From Candidatus Kuenenia hertensis (GTDB lineage: Bacteria > Planctomycetota > Brocadiia > Brocadiales > Brocadiaceae), in assembly GCA_021646465.1 (NCBI GenBank), contig SOET01000022.1, forward strand, positions 30,737 through 74,855: a stretch of DNA of 44,119 bases. Reading direction: 5' to 3'. Positions 9,407-18,776 of the stretch are shown here, one piece after another. The notes under the pieces are model-generated. The model did no database searches. It saw only the letters and a program-made list of their open reading frames with translations, and was not told where the DNA came from. The translations under genes and the position numbers were made by a program. Each line of letters begins with the position of its first letter. The stretch's first letter is position 1.

Positions 9407-9724
9407 ATGGCCTGGATATATTTGATATTAGCAGGATTTTTTGAAATAGGTTGGCCTGTTGGTTTGAGAATAGCGCAACAAAGTAAAACTCGAATCGCAG
9501 GCATCGTGATAGCAGGTGTTTTCATGTTGGTTAGTGGGTTTTTGCTGTGGCTGGCACAAAAGCAAATTCCTATTGGTATTTCCTATGCAATTTGGACAGG
9601 AATTGGTGCAGCAGGTATATTTTTAGTTGGTGTGCTTTTTTACGGAGATTCCACGAGTTTAGGCAGGTACTTGGGCGTAGCACTTATTATTGCTGGTATC
9701 ATAACTCTGAAATTTGTTCATTAA
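9407..9724 (+). CDS. gdx: Small multidrug resistance family transporter, Gdx/SugE type
   Basis: This 105-residue protein has four membrane helices and the SMR hallmarks. The essential glutamate is at residue 13 (MAWIYLILAGFFEIGW), followed by GISYAIWTGIGAAG in helix 3 and SLGRYLGVALIIAGI in helix 4. The Trp-Thr-Gly-Ile-Gly-Ala version of the helix 3 signature is typical of the Gdx (formerly SugE) branch, which exchanges guanidinium for protons, rather than the EmrE/Qac branch. SMR proteins work as antiparallel dimers in the inner membrane. A strong promoter lies upstream and an AAGGTG ribosome site is 3-8 bases before the ATG. No guanidine riboswitch is apparent in the leader. The next gene begins 18 bases downstream and may be cotranscribed. 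Confidence 0.88.
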   Translation: MAWIYLILAGFFEIGWPVGLRIAQQSKTRIAGIVIAGVFMLVSGFLLWLAQKQIPIGISYAIWTGIGAAGIFLVGVLFYGDSTSLGRYLGVALIIAGIITLKFVH

Positions 9725-9742
9725 GTTTCGGTACTATTTACA

Positions 9743-11773
9743 ATGATGAAAAGGAATAACAAGAATAAAAAAAGTTTATTTGCCGGAACAACAGTATTTT
9801 CTTTTTTGATAATAACACTGTTGTTTTTTGGGATAAAATTCGGGGCTGCCGCGCAGAAAGTGGTCCCTGCGCCTGAATTTTCAGACGGCACTGCCTGGTT
9901 TAATGTGGCGGAACCTTTGAGTATGAAAGATTTGAAGGGTAAGGTGGTGTTGATTGATTTCTGGACGTATTGCTGTATTAATTGTATGCACGTAATTCCT
10001 GACCTCAAAAAGCTGGAGGCGAAGTATCCGCATGAATTGGCGGTGATCGGCGTACATTCGGGAAAGTTTAATAATGAACGGGAAGTGGAAAATATCCGCC
10101 AGGCGGTTCTTCGTTATGAAATTGAACATCCTGTTGTGGCAGATAGTAATTTTCTCATTTGGAATGCTTACGGAGTGCGGGCATGGCCGACCCTTGTGTT
10201 AATAGACCCGGAAGGCAATATTGTAGGGTCGGATACGGGGGAAGGTCATTACGAGATATTGGATAAACTTATCGGTAAGTTAATTTCCGAGTACCGATCA
10301 AAGAATCTTATAAATGATGCACCGCTGCCTATGTCATTGGAAAGAGAAAAGTATGGTCCGGGCATTCTCTCGTTTCCCGGGAAGATACTGGCAGATGAAG
10401 CAGCAGGGCGTTTGTATATTGCTGATACCAACCACAATCGTATCGTTATCAGTTCATTAGCGGGAGAAATCGTTGATATTGCCGGCAATGGGGTTTCGGG
10501 GAATGTTGATGGTTCTTTCGAAGAAGCGGGATTTAAGCACCCGCAGGGTATGGCGTTGCAGGGAAAGTTTTTATATGTGGCAGATACCGGAAACCATATT
10601 GTTCGCAAGCTGGATTTAGAGAAGAGAACTGTTTCGACAATCGCAGGAACGGGAAAACAGGCAGGGTATGCGGCGTCTGGCGGTATGGGAACGCTCTCTC
10701 CTATGAATTCTCCCTGGGATCTGGTTATTCTGGGAAATAAGTTGTATATTGCAATGGCAGGTGTTCATCAGATATGGGAAATGGATTTAGAGAGCGCGGT
10801 ATTTAAACCGTACGCCGGAAGCGGAAGAGAAGGCTGTATTGATGGAGTGCTGGACAGATGCGCTTTAGCGCAGCCAAGCGGTATCGCTGTTTCAGAAAGA
10901 AAGATTTTTTTTGCCGATAGTGAAGTAAGTGCAATACGTTATGTGGATTTGGAAAAGGGTATGGTAAGAACAGTGGTGGGAAAGGATCTCTTTGTTTTTG
11001 GAGATGTTGACGGCAAAGGTGATGAAGTCCGGTTGCAGCATCCTCTTGGCGTGACAGTTTATAAGGGGATTGTTTACGTTGCAGATACGTATAATCATAA
11101 GATTAAAGTGATAGATCCTGAAACGCGGGAATGTAAGACGTATGCAGGAATTGGCACGGCGGGATTCAAAGACGGTCCGGAACCGCAATTTTATGAACCG
11201 GGCGGCCTTGCTATCGCAAATGAAAAACTCTATGTTGCCGATACAAATAATCATGCCATTCGCGTTGTGGATATGAAAACGAGAGAAGTCCGTACATTGC
11301 GATTAAAAGAACACAGTGACGAATATTCAATGGAGGGCATTTTGCTGCCCGAATTCCCTGGTTTTACTAAAATGCTTGAAGTTCCCATAATAACGGTTAA
11401 TGCGGATACGGATGTTGAAATTGTTATAAATCTGAAATTTCCCGCCGGGTATCATTTAAATCCCTATGTTCCGTTAAAATATTCGGTTGAAAATAGTAAG
11501 GGTATCCGGGGAGAAGGTTCTATTAAAAGCACCGAGATGGAGGGTAGCAGCTTTTTGGTAAAAATCCCCGATGTAGAAAAAATGTTTGATACACTCGAAA
11601 CAGAAATAAAGGTATCGGTTGTTTTTTATTATTGCAGGGAAGATAATCAGGGGGGATGCTTTATGGATGCAATAATGTGGAAACAACCTGTCAAAATGAA
11701 TGAAGGTGTGGAAGGGACTGCTTTCATTTATGATTATGAAATACAATTGCCGACGGTACAGCAGGAATGGTAA
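9743..11773 (+). CDS. Exported thioredoxin-like/NHL-repeat protein (NHLRC2-like)
   Basis: This 676-residue protein starts with an N-terminal signal or anchor segment (about residues 12-36), so the rest is expected in the periplasm. A thioredoxin-fold domain follows at about residues 40-190, with the redox motif WTYCCINC (Cys78 and Cys81 form CxxC, with an extra Cys77) and the cis-proline region AWPTLV. Residues 200-510 contain about five NHL beta-propeller repeats, seen as repeated LYIADTNHNRI, LYVADTGNHIV, VYVADTYNHKI and LYVADTNNHAI. The C-terminal 150 residues form a beta domain with two cysteines (YYCREDNQGGCF) that resembles a DsbD-alpha-type fold. The thioredoxin-NHL pairing is known from NHLRC2 and bacterial homologues. 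The role is probably thiol-redox or protein quality control, but the substrate is unknown. Confidence 0.85.
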   Translation: MMKRNNKNKKSLFAGTTVFSFLIITLLFFGIKFGAAAQKVVPAPEFSDGTAWFNVAEPLSMKDLKGKVVLIDFWTYCCINCMHVIPDLKKLEAKYPHELAVIGVHSGKFNNEREVENIRQAVLRYEIEHPVVADSNFLIWNAYGVRAWPTLVLIDPEGNIVGSDTGEGHYEILDKLIGKLISEYRSKNLINDAPLPMSLEREKYGPGILSFPGKILADEAAGRLYIADTNHNRIVISSLAGEIVDIAGNGVSGNVDGSFEEAGFKHPQGMALQGKFLYVADTGNHIVRKLDLEKRTVSTIAGTGKQAGYAASGGMGTLSPMNSPWDLVILGNKLYIAMAGVHQIWEMDLESAVFKPYAGSGREGCIDGVLDRCALAQPSGIAVSERKIFFADSEVSAIRYVDLEKGMVRTVVGKDLFVFGDVDGKGDEVRLQHPLGVTVYKGIVYVADTYNHKIKVIDPETRECKTYAGIGTAGFKDGPEPQFYEPGGLAIANEKLYVADTNNHAIRVVDMKTREVRTLRLKEHSDEYSMEGILLPEFPGFTKMLEVPIITVNADTDVEIVINLKFPAGYHLNPYVPLKYSVENSKGIRGEGSIKSTEMEGSSFLVKIPDVEKMFDTLETEIKVSVVFYYCREDNQGGCFMDAIMWKQPVKMNEGVEGTAFIYDYEIQLPTVQQEW

Positions 11774-12250
11774 GGTAATCCGGTTATGGTGTTATCATTG
11801 TTTCGTCTATTTCTCTTTATTGGGAATAGTAAAGTAAAATGCCTATCCGTGGTAACAATTTAGTTTTTTTGAAAAAATCTGCCTATAAGTTGTATGATTT
11901 GTAGTGGCAAGGGCGTGTACTACAAGCCGTTTCGAAAATTCACCCCTTTAATATCAAGGGTTTCACGGCGATTTATGACAAAAAATAACCGTTTTTCGGC
12001 GCGAATTGCGAAAGTCGGGGTATTTTATGCTTTGTTGTAAAAACCATTTTATCGTGGAAGCCAGTCTATCAGCAATAAGTGTCATTTTTTTTTGTCGGGA
12101 AAAGTATTTTTCATATTATATTAAATTATATAGTGTTAATTTATTATCAGCATTGATCGTTTTGAGTGTTGAGAAAAGTTTACTTAATCGACTCATTTCA
12201 ATTTTATTCTGTCTTTGCTACAAAGATTTATTTACGTGTTTCTTCGAGTA
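11774..12250. other. Intergenic stretch, no supported gene
   Basis: About 480 bases lie between the convergent NHL gene and the minus-strand GT2. An 84-codon frame at 12006-12260 has no ribosome site, no recognisable domain and a composition like noncoding AT-rich DNA, so I do not call it. A hairpin with 7-bp arms (TTGTAGT/ACTACAA) lies at about 11900-11926. Its left arm, GTAGTGGCAA, resembles the arm of the perfect palindrome at 13382. I see no clear factor-independent terminator. Confidence 0.5.
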
Positions 12251-13294
12251 TTATTTATAAATATTATTAATTTCCATTGGAACAGAAACAGAAAGATACA
12301 CTTGTCTGAAATCTGAATAAAAGCGAAAAGAGGGATTTAACAAAACAGAATACAAAATATTCTTGTTTTGTTCTTCTAAGGGCATATTTGATGCTTTATA
12401 CTTAACATGGTATTGAGAATATAAATAAAATGCGAGATGAAACCAAAATTCTCGATCAAATATCTCATCAGCTTTTTCATTACTAATTCCATCTTGCTGA
12501 ACAAGAGCCTCAGTAATGCTTTTTTTAATGGTTTTGTATGATGAATGCCATTCTGGATTTGTTATTAATGAATAAAAATTAAGTTGCTGCCAATTGCCAG
12601 TATCATCATGCCGTTTTTGAAATACGGCAGTCAAGCAATCAAGTTGCATTATCTTTCCTGCAATAGCTGATAAACTGCATGGGACAAATTCTGGGCCAAA
12701 ATAGCGTATAGGAATAGAATCTATGTCGCGGTACATTCTACGCCAGGTATCAGTCCTATGGACGTAATATTGAGTGGAAAACGCTTCCTGAATATATGTC
12801 CTCCATCGCTCAACAGCTACGCAGCATTCCAGTTTATGGCCAGGAATGATATAACCTGAAATGATTTTGCTATAAGCGTCATCGTTTTCTAATGAAAAAT
12901 TGATTCGAAAACCATGTGCTGCATTGTAATCAGGATGGTTTTCCAAAAAATCAATGCATTTTTCTAATCCCGCAGGTATCAAAAAATCATCATCTCCCGA
13001 ATATACTGCATATGGAGTATCAGCTATTTCGGTTAAATCTTTAACACACATTCCTTCATGCATGTATGGTGGACTTGGGAAATAACGGTAAATAATCTTT
13101 AATTTGTCTTTCAAAATCTCAATTGTATGTTTGTTTTTTTCTGTGTGTTCGTCATTGCTTGAGTCGCCTATATAAATTCTCCCTTTGAAATTCACTTTTA
13201 CATAATAAAGCAGGGTTCTTGTCAGGAAATCAGATCTATTTTTAGTGGGTATTAATATACTAATCATTTCCTGTAACATCGTATTTGCTGTCAT
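12251..13294 (-). CDS. GT2-type glycosyltransferase
   Basis: This 347-residue protein has a GT-A N-terminus, ISILIPTKNRSDFLTRTLLY at about residues 11-30. A short nucleotide-binding stretch, IYIGDSSNDEHTEK, follows, with the metal motif SGDDDFLIPAG near residue 100. The C-terminal two thirds lack TPRs, unlike its neighbours, and look like the TIGR00180/TIGR04440 kind of putative glycosyltransferase, although that subfamily label is from memory. It is the last gene of the minus-strand glycan cluster, 207 bases after the TPR-CgeB-exostosin gene, with a perfect palindrome in the gap. A modest AGGAC ribosome site precedes the ATG. The sugar specificity cannot be read from the sequence. Confidence 0.75.
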   Translation of the reverse strand: MTANTMLQEMISILIPTKNRSDFLTRTLLYYVKVNFKGRIYIGDSSNDEHTEKNKHTIEILKDKLKIIYRYFPSPPYMHEGMCVKDLTEIADTPYAVYSGDDDFLIPAGLEKCIDFLENHPDYNAAHGFRINFSLENDDAYSKIISGYIIPGHKLECCVAVERWRTYIQEAFSTQYYVHRTDTWRRMYRDIDSIPIRYFGPEFVPCSLSAIAGKIMQLDCLTAVFQKRHDDTGNWQQLNFYSLITNPEWHSSYKTIKKSITEALVQQDGISNEKADEIFDREFWFHLAFYLYSQYHVKYKASNMPLEEQNKNILYSVLLNPSFRFYSDFRQVYLSVSVPMEINNIYK

Positions 13295-13381
13295 ACATGT
13301 TGTCCTGTTGAGTGGTTTAAAATCTGATAAATAGTAACACCGTAGCTTTTTTGAAAAATTCTGACAATGACGGCATTTGTA

Positions 13382-13417
13382 AACTGTAGCGGCAATTCAT
13401 GAATTGCCGCTACAGTT
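13382..13417. repeat. 36-bp perfect palindrome
   Basis: The left half, AACTGTAGCGGCAATTCA, is followed immediately by its exact reverse complement, giving an uninterrupted 36-base palindrome with no loop. It lies in the 207-base gap between two minus-strand genes and is not followed by a T run on the minus strand. It looks more like a REP-type or mobile palindromic repeat than a terminator. Confidence 0.85.
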
Positions 13418-13501
13418 GATCACTAAAAAATTTTAAGCTCATATCGTTTTTAAAAAACTAAAGTGTTACGATAAATGTAGTTTGCTCCGAAACAAGTTTT
13501 T

Positions 13502-16330
13502 TTATGTTGTGCGCTGCAGATTTCCTATCTTGTCCTTGAATCGCAATTGTTTTCTGTTAAGAAATTTTATAAAGTATTTAGTCGGATCTTTGTAATATAT
13601 ACGTAATACGTCCTCAAAATACTGTTTAGCTCTTTTTCCCCGTTCAATTGCCTCATCTATTGGCGTTTCAGCTATCTTCAAAAATTCTTCCGCCATTTCT
13701 TGTTCCGATAGCCTTGCAGAAATTCTAAAGATAAACGACATATCATAATAATCTTCTCCTGTGATCAAACTATCGCTGATAACGACAGGAACCCTTTCGA
13801 AGAAACATGCTTCATAAAATCGTACACTATCATTGCCAGTACCACGCGGGCATAAAGCAAATAAATGTTTTTGCATGAATTGTTCGTATTTCTTTACTTC
13901 CGGGTGGCCTGTTTTTGTCCTGCCGAACCATTGCTGGTTTATAATATACTCACATTTTACATTCGACAATTTCAATGCTTTTGCAACTTTTAACCTGAAA
14001 AGCCCTTTATCCAAACACCCTTTAAACCCAAAAGTTTTGTCCTTAGGCAAAGAAAACCGTTCATGCCTGCTTTTTAGCATGTCAACAAGGAGGTATGAGA
14101 ACGGAGGTCTGGCACACACATTCCAATCTTTAATCGACCTGCATGATGCATTGCCTGAAATATTAATTATTGAGTTTTTTAACCAAGGATGAATCTGGTC
14201 AACATAAAGATTATGCCAGTCCCCCTCAATGTCTATAATATGCCTTTCTTCGTTACCATTGAAATAGGAAAATTTGTTTATGTCAAATTCATTTATTGTA
14301 CTATCGGTTGTTTGTCCCATATAAAAAAATTCTGCATCTTCGGGAGAAGCCTTTTCTATCCATGTAGATATCCCTTGTCTGCTTAGCGGCGCTGTATTTG
14401 CAAAATACGGATTATCATCACAATTTACCGGTTTTGCATCAGGATAAATAAACACCTTTAATTTTTGTGTTTGTAGTTCTTTATGCCTGGAATTTTGTAC
14501 AGATGATTTTGTTTCAGTTTTTACGGCAATTGTTTTGTTATTTTCTTCAATAGTATTCTTTTTTTTCTGATCAGCTCTTTTTTGTAAATTGAGATGATAA
14601 AAAACCGTTCTCCAAAAAATCATGTTATTGTATAATGATGCAGCTTTTTGGTATCCATTTTTTGCAATTGCCATACGTTCATCGCCGTGTTCCAAATAAT
14701 ATTTTGCCTTATTTACTAAATCTTTTATATCAGTAAAAGGAACATAATCCATCATAGGTTGAAATAAACCGGCGGTTTCCGGGTTGTCTTCCTCCAATAA
14801 CATTGCGCCTGAAAGCGTGATTTCCATAACTCTTCCTACTAGTTGTTTATGATTAGAAAATGATCCTGAAAAATTCACAGCTATTTTCGAATGCCTAAAC
14901 GTGCTTGCATATTCTTCCAATGACAATCTTCTCTCATCTTTTCCTCCTCCAGGATAATAAAAACCGATGTTTGCTGCTTTTAATGAGTCAATTGCTTCCC
15001 GTCTGCCGATTTTAGCAGTTCGGCCTGCAAAACTTATAGGAATATCCCTGACATCGTCAGAAGTATAATATATTCTTGGATCCTGTGGTGTCCACAACAA
15101 TAAATATTTTTCCGGATTTGAAACTTTGTGAAAAAAGACGCTTGTATCGACTACAATATTCAAATCGACGCATTCTTGAATGTTTTCTGCGTTTTTAATG
15201 TGAACGTCCCATACGTGATCCCACCATACAGCGACTATCGGTATTTTCATTTTCTGGTTTATGAGACGAAGTGTTTCCAATTTTGGATTATATGGCAATC
15301 CATGTTGCCAATCCAAAAATAATAAGTTTGGCTTGCTTTCCGTGCATAACCTTAGTAAAGCATAGTCCCCGGTTTCTTTGTGGCAAATAAAATGATCGTC
15401 GAAATGAAATCTATCCTGAGTTGTTAATCCAGTAGCTTCTAACGAGCCCCATAAATTATGTGATTGATTGACAAGTCCTATTTCAGGTTTGCCATCAACC
15501 CATTTAGGGCCCACGAACAAAATATGTGGTTTGAGTCCTTTTTCTATAATTGTGTATGGGTCTTCAGGCTCTTTATGAAAATCGGAAGATAAATGTATTT
15601 TGCAGTACAGAAATCGTTCTTGTGCATCAGAATTTTCGGGATATATCCTCAGACAATTCTCATAATTAGTGATTGCCTTTTCCCAATTTTTTTGTTCCTG
15701 ATAGAACTTGCCCAATTGGTACCATCCTTCAGAATATTCCGGAGCCAAACATGTTGCCTCTGTAAAAAACTCCATGGCATCTTTATCTTTTTTTAGCGCT
15801 AAACAACCATTTCCGAGTATAACCAACTCCTCGGCGTTATTTATATGCCTTGATTTTTCTTTATTATCAATTGCTTCCTGAACAATCTTAATTAACGATT
15901 TATTTGCTTTTTCAAAATTAACATCGATTTTCAGGCATTTAATTAACATTAAAATGGCATCTTTCAGTTTTTCCTGCATCAAATAAAGTTTTGCAAGGCT
16001 GTAAGTCGGTTCTAAATAATCGGGGTCTAATGTTAACGCTTTTTTTAAGTTCTTTTCAGCATCTTCAAATTGTCCCTTGCCATGATATAAAACTCCAAGA
16101 TTATTATAAACAGAGGCATCTTCTGGTTTCAATTCTGCTGCCTTTTCAAAATCCGAAATTGCCTCATCCTGTTTATTTTGCAGTAAATAAAAAGATGCTC
16201 TGTTATAGTAAGCAATCACTTCCCGGGGATTTAATGCAATAGCTTTTTCATAATGCAGGTAAGCGTCTTCAAAATTTCCATTTTTTTCAGCCTGGCTTGC
16301 ATGATCAATTATCTTGTTATACTCTTCCAT
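13502..16330 (-). CDS. TPR - CgeB-like glycosyltransferase - exostosin (GT47-like) fusion
   Basis: This 942-residue protein has three parts. Residues 1-235 are TPRs, with typical AYYNRASFYLLQNKQDEAI and ASVYNNLGVLYHGKGQFEDA repeats. Residues about 270-585 form a CgeB/Glyco_trans_1_2 type GT-B glycosyltransferase, with HILFVGPKWVDGKPEIGL at the start and VNFSGSFSNHKQLVGRVMEI plus an acidic GAMLLEEDNPE stretch near its end. Residues about 620-925 form an exostosin-like domain starting KLKVFIYPDAKP, with LCPRGTGNDSVRFYEACFFE and VPVVISDS, the usual GT47 C-terminal signature. It therefore probably carries two glycosyl-transfer activities on one TPR scaffold. It lies 80 bases downstream of the TPR-FkbM gene in the same direction. 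No signal peptide is seen, so it is expected in the cytoplasm. Confidence 0.82.
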   Translation of the reverse strand: MEEYNKIIDHASQAEKNGNFEDAYLHYEKAIALNPREVIAYYNRASFYLLQNKQDEAISDFEKAAELKPEDASVYNNLGVLYHGKGQFEDAEKNLKKALTLDPDYLEPTYSLAKLYLMQEKLKDAILMLIKCLKIDVNFEKANKSLIKIVQEAIDNKEKSRHINNAEELVILGNGCLALKKDKDAMEFFTEATCLAPEYSEGWYQLGKFYQEQKNWEKAITNYENCLRIYPENSDAQERFLYCKIHLSSDFHKEPEDPYTIIEKGLKPHILFVGPKWVDGKPEIGLVNQSHNLWGSLEATGLTTQDRFHFDDHFICHKETGDYALLRLCTESKPNLLFLDWQHGLPYNPKLETLRLINQKMKIPIVAVWWDHVWDVHIKNAENIQECVDLNIVVDTSVFFHKVSNPEKYLLLWTPQDPRIYYTSDDVRDIPISFAGRTAKIGRREAIDSLKAANIGFYYPGGGKDERRLSLEEYASTFRHSKIAVNFSGSFSNHKQLVGRVMEITLSGAMLLEEDNPETAGLFQPMMDYVPFTDIKDLVNKAKYYLEHGDERMAIAKNGYQKAASLYNNMIFWRTVFYHLNLQKRADQKKKNTIEENNKTIAVKTETKSSVQNSRHKELQTQKLKVFIYPDAKPVNCDDNPYFANTAPLSRQGISTWIEKASPEDAEFFYMGQTTDSTINEFDINKFSYFNGNEERHIIDIEGDWHNLYVDQIHPWLKNSIINISGNASCRSIKDWNVCARPPFSYLLVDMLKSRHERFSLPKDKTFGFKGCLDKGLFRLKVAKALKLSNVKCEYIINQQWFGRTKTGHPEVKKYEQFMQKHLFALCPRGTGNDSVRFYEACFFERVPVVISDSLITGEDYYDMSFIFRISARLSEQEMAEEFLKIAETPIDEAIERGKRAKQYFEDVLRIYYKDPTKYFIKFLNRKQLRFKDKIGNLQRTT

Positions 16331-16410
16331 TGCATTATTCCATTATTCAATCAGGATTGTTAATTAAAATGTTTTCTACAATATTTGTTTTCGATGTTGC
16401 ATCACTGAAA

Positions 16411-17637
16411 TCATTTTATCCAATTAGCTATTGCGAGGTAATTTGAATTTGCAAATATTTCACAATGTTCTGAGTAGTTTTGAACAGGGCAGAGTCCATC
16501 CTGTAAGATTCTATAAATGTTATACTTGGGTGAAAGAAAATCGTAGTAGTCTTTAAAAAAAACTTTTAAGTAAATATTGGGATGGTTAAATTCAAAATGA
16601 ATGAAATCTATTGAATCTGAATTGATCATATTCCGGGCACTTTTTAAGATATTTAATTCACAGCCTTCCACATCCATTTTTAAATAATCGATATGATCTA
16701 TATGATGTTGTTTGCAAAAGTCATCAAGGCGCACAAAGTTTACACGTTCTGTATAGTCCATTGCTTTTTTTCTTACATTTTCAGAACACACTTCAAGCCC
16801 GCTGGATGAAGTGTGTCCATACATAGTTACTGTTTCGTTCTCTAAACCTAAGGCAATATTGAGCAATTTTGCGTTTGGAAATTCTTTCAATGCGTGCTGT
16901 AATTCTTTAAAAATAAGAATGCTTGGCTCAAAACAATAAACAGTTACATTTTGATAGAAATGTTCGAATACTTTTAATGAAAATTCACCCTTATTTGCGC
17001 CAACATCAAAAACAATGGAATTCTTCTCTGGTGCGATATGTTTCGCGACATGTTGGATTGCAAATAATTCACCGCTGATATGGATATTATCGACGATTCC
17101 TCCGTAGTTCATTCCTGTTATTGAATAGAGATATAACCATTCAAAAAAGGGTTGAAAAGCAATTTTTCCAAGAATATCTTTATTTGATTTTAACAGCTTT
17201 GCTATTCCATCTAATATGTTATTGACATCACAATGTTGTGAAGAAATATTAAAAGCGGTATAAATTCTGCTTTGGAGTAATTTTGCGTGTGCCTCCTGCA
17301 AGTTTGGATTAATTGCAATGGCCCTTTCAAATGCAGAAATAGCCTTTTCATGTTTACCGTTATTCTGCAAAATATTACCCAGATGTAGCCATGTATTATC
17401 TCTGTTTGGTGCCAGACGTACGGCTTCAGAAAAACTCTTTACTGCTTCTGTGTATAATCCAACCAAATTACAACACTCTCCCAATTTTATATAATCTTCG
17501 GCATTATACTTTTTTAAACTTTCCCTGTTTTTTATTTGACCCAGAACAATATCTCTTAATTGTTCTCTTGATTCCTCCTCTTTCCCTTCTTTCAACATTT
17601 GATAAGCTCGTTCAATAAGATCTTTATATTTATGCAT
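16411..17637 (-). CDS. TPR - FkbM family methyltransferase
   Basis: This 408-residue protein has TPRs at about residues 45-125 (AEDYIKLGECCNLVGLYTEA, DNTWLHLGNILQNNGKHEKA). A helical linker follows, then a FkbM-type SAM methyltransferase domain at about residues 205-385. SAM-binding motif I, IVFDVGANKGEF, is at residues 208-219. The acidic loop YCFEPS, the RLDDF segment and DYLKMDVEGCE follow, all typical of FkbM. FkbM enzymes O-methylate sugars or other hydroxyls, so this one probably methylates a glycan. The ATG is preceded by AAAGGA at good spacing. It starts 32 bases after the end of the frameshifted TPR-methyltransferase in the same direction. Confidence 0.88.
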   Translation of the reverse strand: MHKYKDLIERAYQMLKEGKEEESREQLRDIVLGQIKNRESLKKYNAEDYIKLGECCNLVGLYTEAVKSFSEAVRLAPNRDNTWLHLGNILQNNGKHEKAISAFERAIAINPNLQEAHAKLLQSRIYTAFNISSQHCDVNNILDGIAKLLKSNKDILGKIAFQPFFEWLYLYSITGMNYGGIVDNIHISGELFAIQHVAKHIAPEKNSIVFDVGANKGEFSLKVFEHFYQNVTVYCFEPSILIFKELQHALKEFPNAKLLNIALGLENETVTMYGHTSSSGLEVCSENVRKKAMDYTERVNFVRLDDFCKQHHIDHIDYLKMDVEGCELNILKSARNMINSDSIDFIHFEFNHPNIYLKVFFKDYYDFLSPKYNIYRILQDGLCPVQNYSEHCEIFANSNYLAIANWIK

Positions 17638-17669
17638 ATAATCCTTTTGGAAAATTTATATGTTAGAAA

Positions 17670-18694
17670 TTAAAAAGAATTTATATTGATTTTGCACAAT
17701 ACGGGAAAACACCTTTTACTGCGTGCTGCTTGTTTTTTTGTAGAGTATAAATTTACTTGAGGAATTTCCTCATGATCTATACCGATTATTTCCAGAGGTT
17801 CGAATCCGTAACTCTGTAACCACCAATGTAAACCATTCAGATTAAATTCATAAAAATGTAATTCTTCATAATATTTAATTAAACCAGTGCCATATTTATT
17901 GGGAACAGCTATTAATAGCAAGCCGTTTAAACGTAATATTTCTTTGCAGGTATCTAAAGTAAGTTGGGGGTCAAATACGTGTTCTAAAGAATGCCACAGG
18001 ACAACAGCATCATAATAATTTTTTGGCAGATTAATTTCTTCCAAAAAGCCATATCTTATATCTAAACCATATTTTTCCTTGCACCACAAAATCGCGTTTA
18101 TACTGATCTCATTGCCATCTACTATCCAATTATGATCATTTGCAATCTTCATGAAGAAACCGGCGGCAGATCCTACATCAAATAGTTTTCCGGTTTAATA
18201 TATTTTTCCACTATAGATAACTGATATTTTGCATCACGCAATCTGGATGCTTCTTGTACTTTATCGAAACAAGCGCTAAGCATAAATCCTTTGAGTTGCT
18301 CACGTACTACTTCCTTCAAAAGGTTTTCATTTAATGTAATATAACACTCATCAAGCCTTTTCTTGGCTTTATCCATCAATAAGTCAATATTTAAACATCT
18401 TAAAAAAGCAGTAATAGCCAAAAAAACCTTTCTCTGTTTAAGAAAAACGTTTCCGAGTCCGTAAAGCGCTTCAGTAGAATTATGATCATGCGATATAGCT
18501 TTTTTAAAATTTTTTTCAGCGCCTTTTAGATTTCCTAATAAATAGTTTAATACCCCTAAATTTTGGAAAACTGTGTATTCGCGAGGATTCAATGCAGCTA
18601 TATTTTCAAACTGCGTTATTGCTTCATTCAAATTGCCTTGTGTGTAATAGTAATTAGCCAAATTGAAGTGATCGTCAATTGATTTTTTATTCAT
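17670..18694 (-). pseudogene. TPR - SAM methyltransferase broken by a single frameshift
   Basis: Two adjacent frames, 18694-18173 (TPRs) and 18152-17670 (methyltransferase lacking its N-terminus), form one gene if one base is restored near 18185-18195. The first frame reads VEKYIKPENYLM and stops. The neighbouring frame across the same bases reads GKLFDVGSAAGFFMKIANDH, a perfect SAM motif I, continuing into LWHSLEHVFDP (motif II region) and a Methyltransf_23-type C-terminus. Adding one C to CCGGAAAAC would give KPGKLFDVGS. The restored product of about 340 residues would have the same TPR-plus-methyltransferase plan as the next gene. It is either a decayed gene, a sequencing error in an A/C run, or a programmed shift. 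It is the first gene downstream of the candidate minus-strand promoter. Confidence 0.75.
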
Positions 18695-18747
18695 TTTTGT
18701 TTTGTTGGCTTTTTGTAAAACACATGGCTATATTGACATATTTTGTA

Positions 18748-18776
18748 ATTATCTATTAGATTCATAAAAATTGCAA
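18748..18776 (-). promoter_or_regulatory. Candidate promoter for the minus-strand TPR/methyltransferase cluster
   Basis: On the minus strand TTGCAA (18776-18771), a 17-base spacer and GATAAT (18753-18748) match a sigma70 promoter at four and five of six positions. The start would be near 18741, giving a leader of about 46 bases to the ATG at 18694. Confidence 0.45.

Noticed and set aside
12006-12260. 84-codon frame in the gap after the NHL gene
   Set aside because: It has no ribosome site and no recognisable domain, its composition is like noncoding AT-rich DNA, and it overlaps the 3' end of the convergent GT2 gene.
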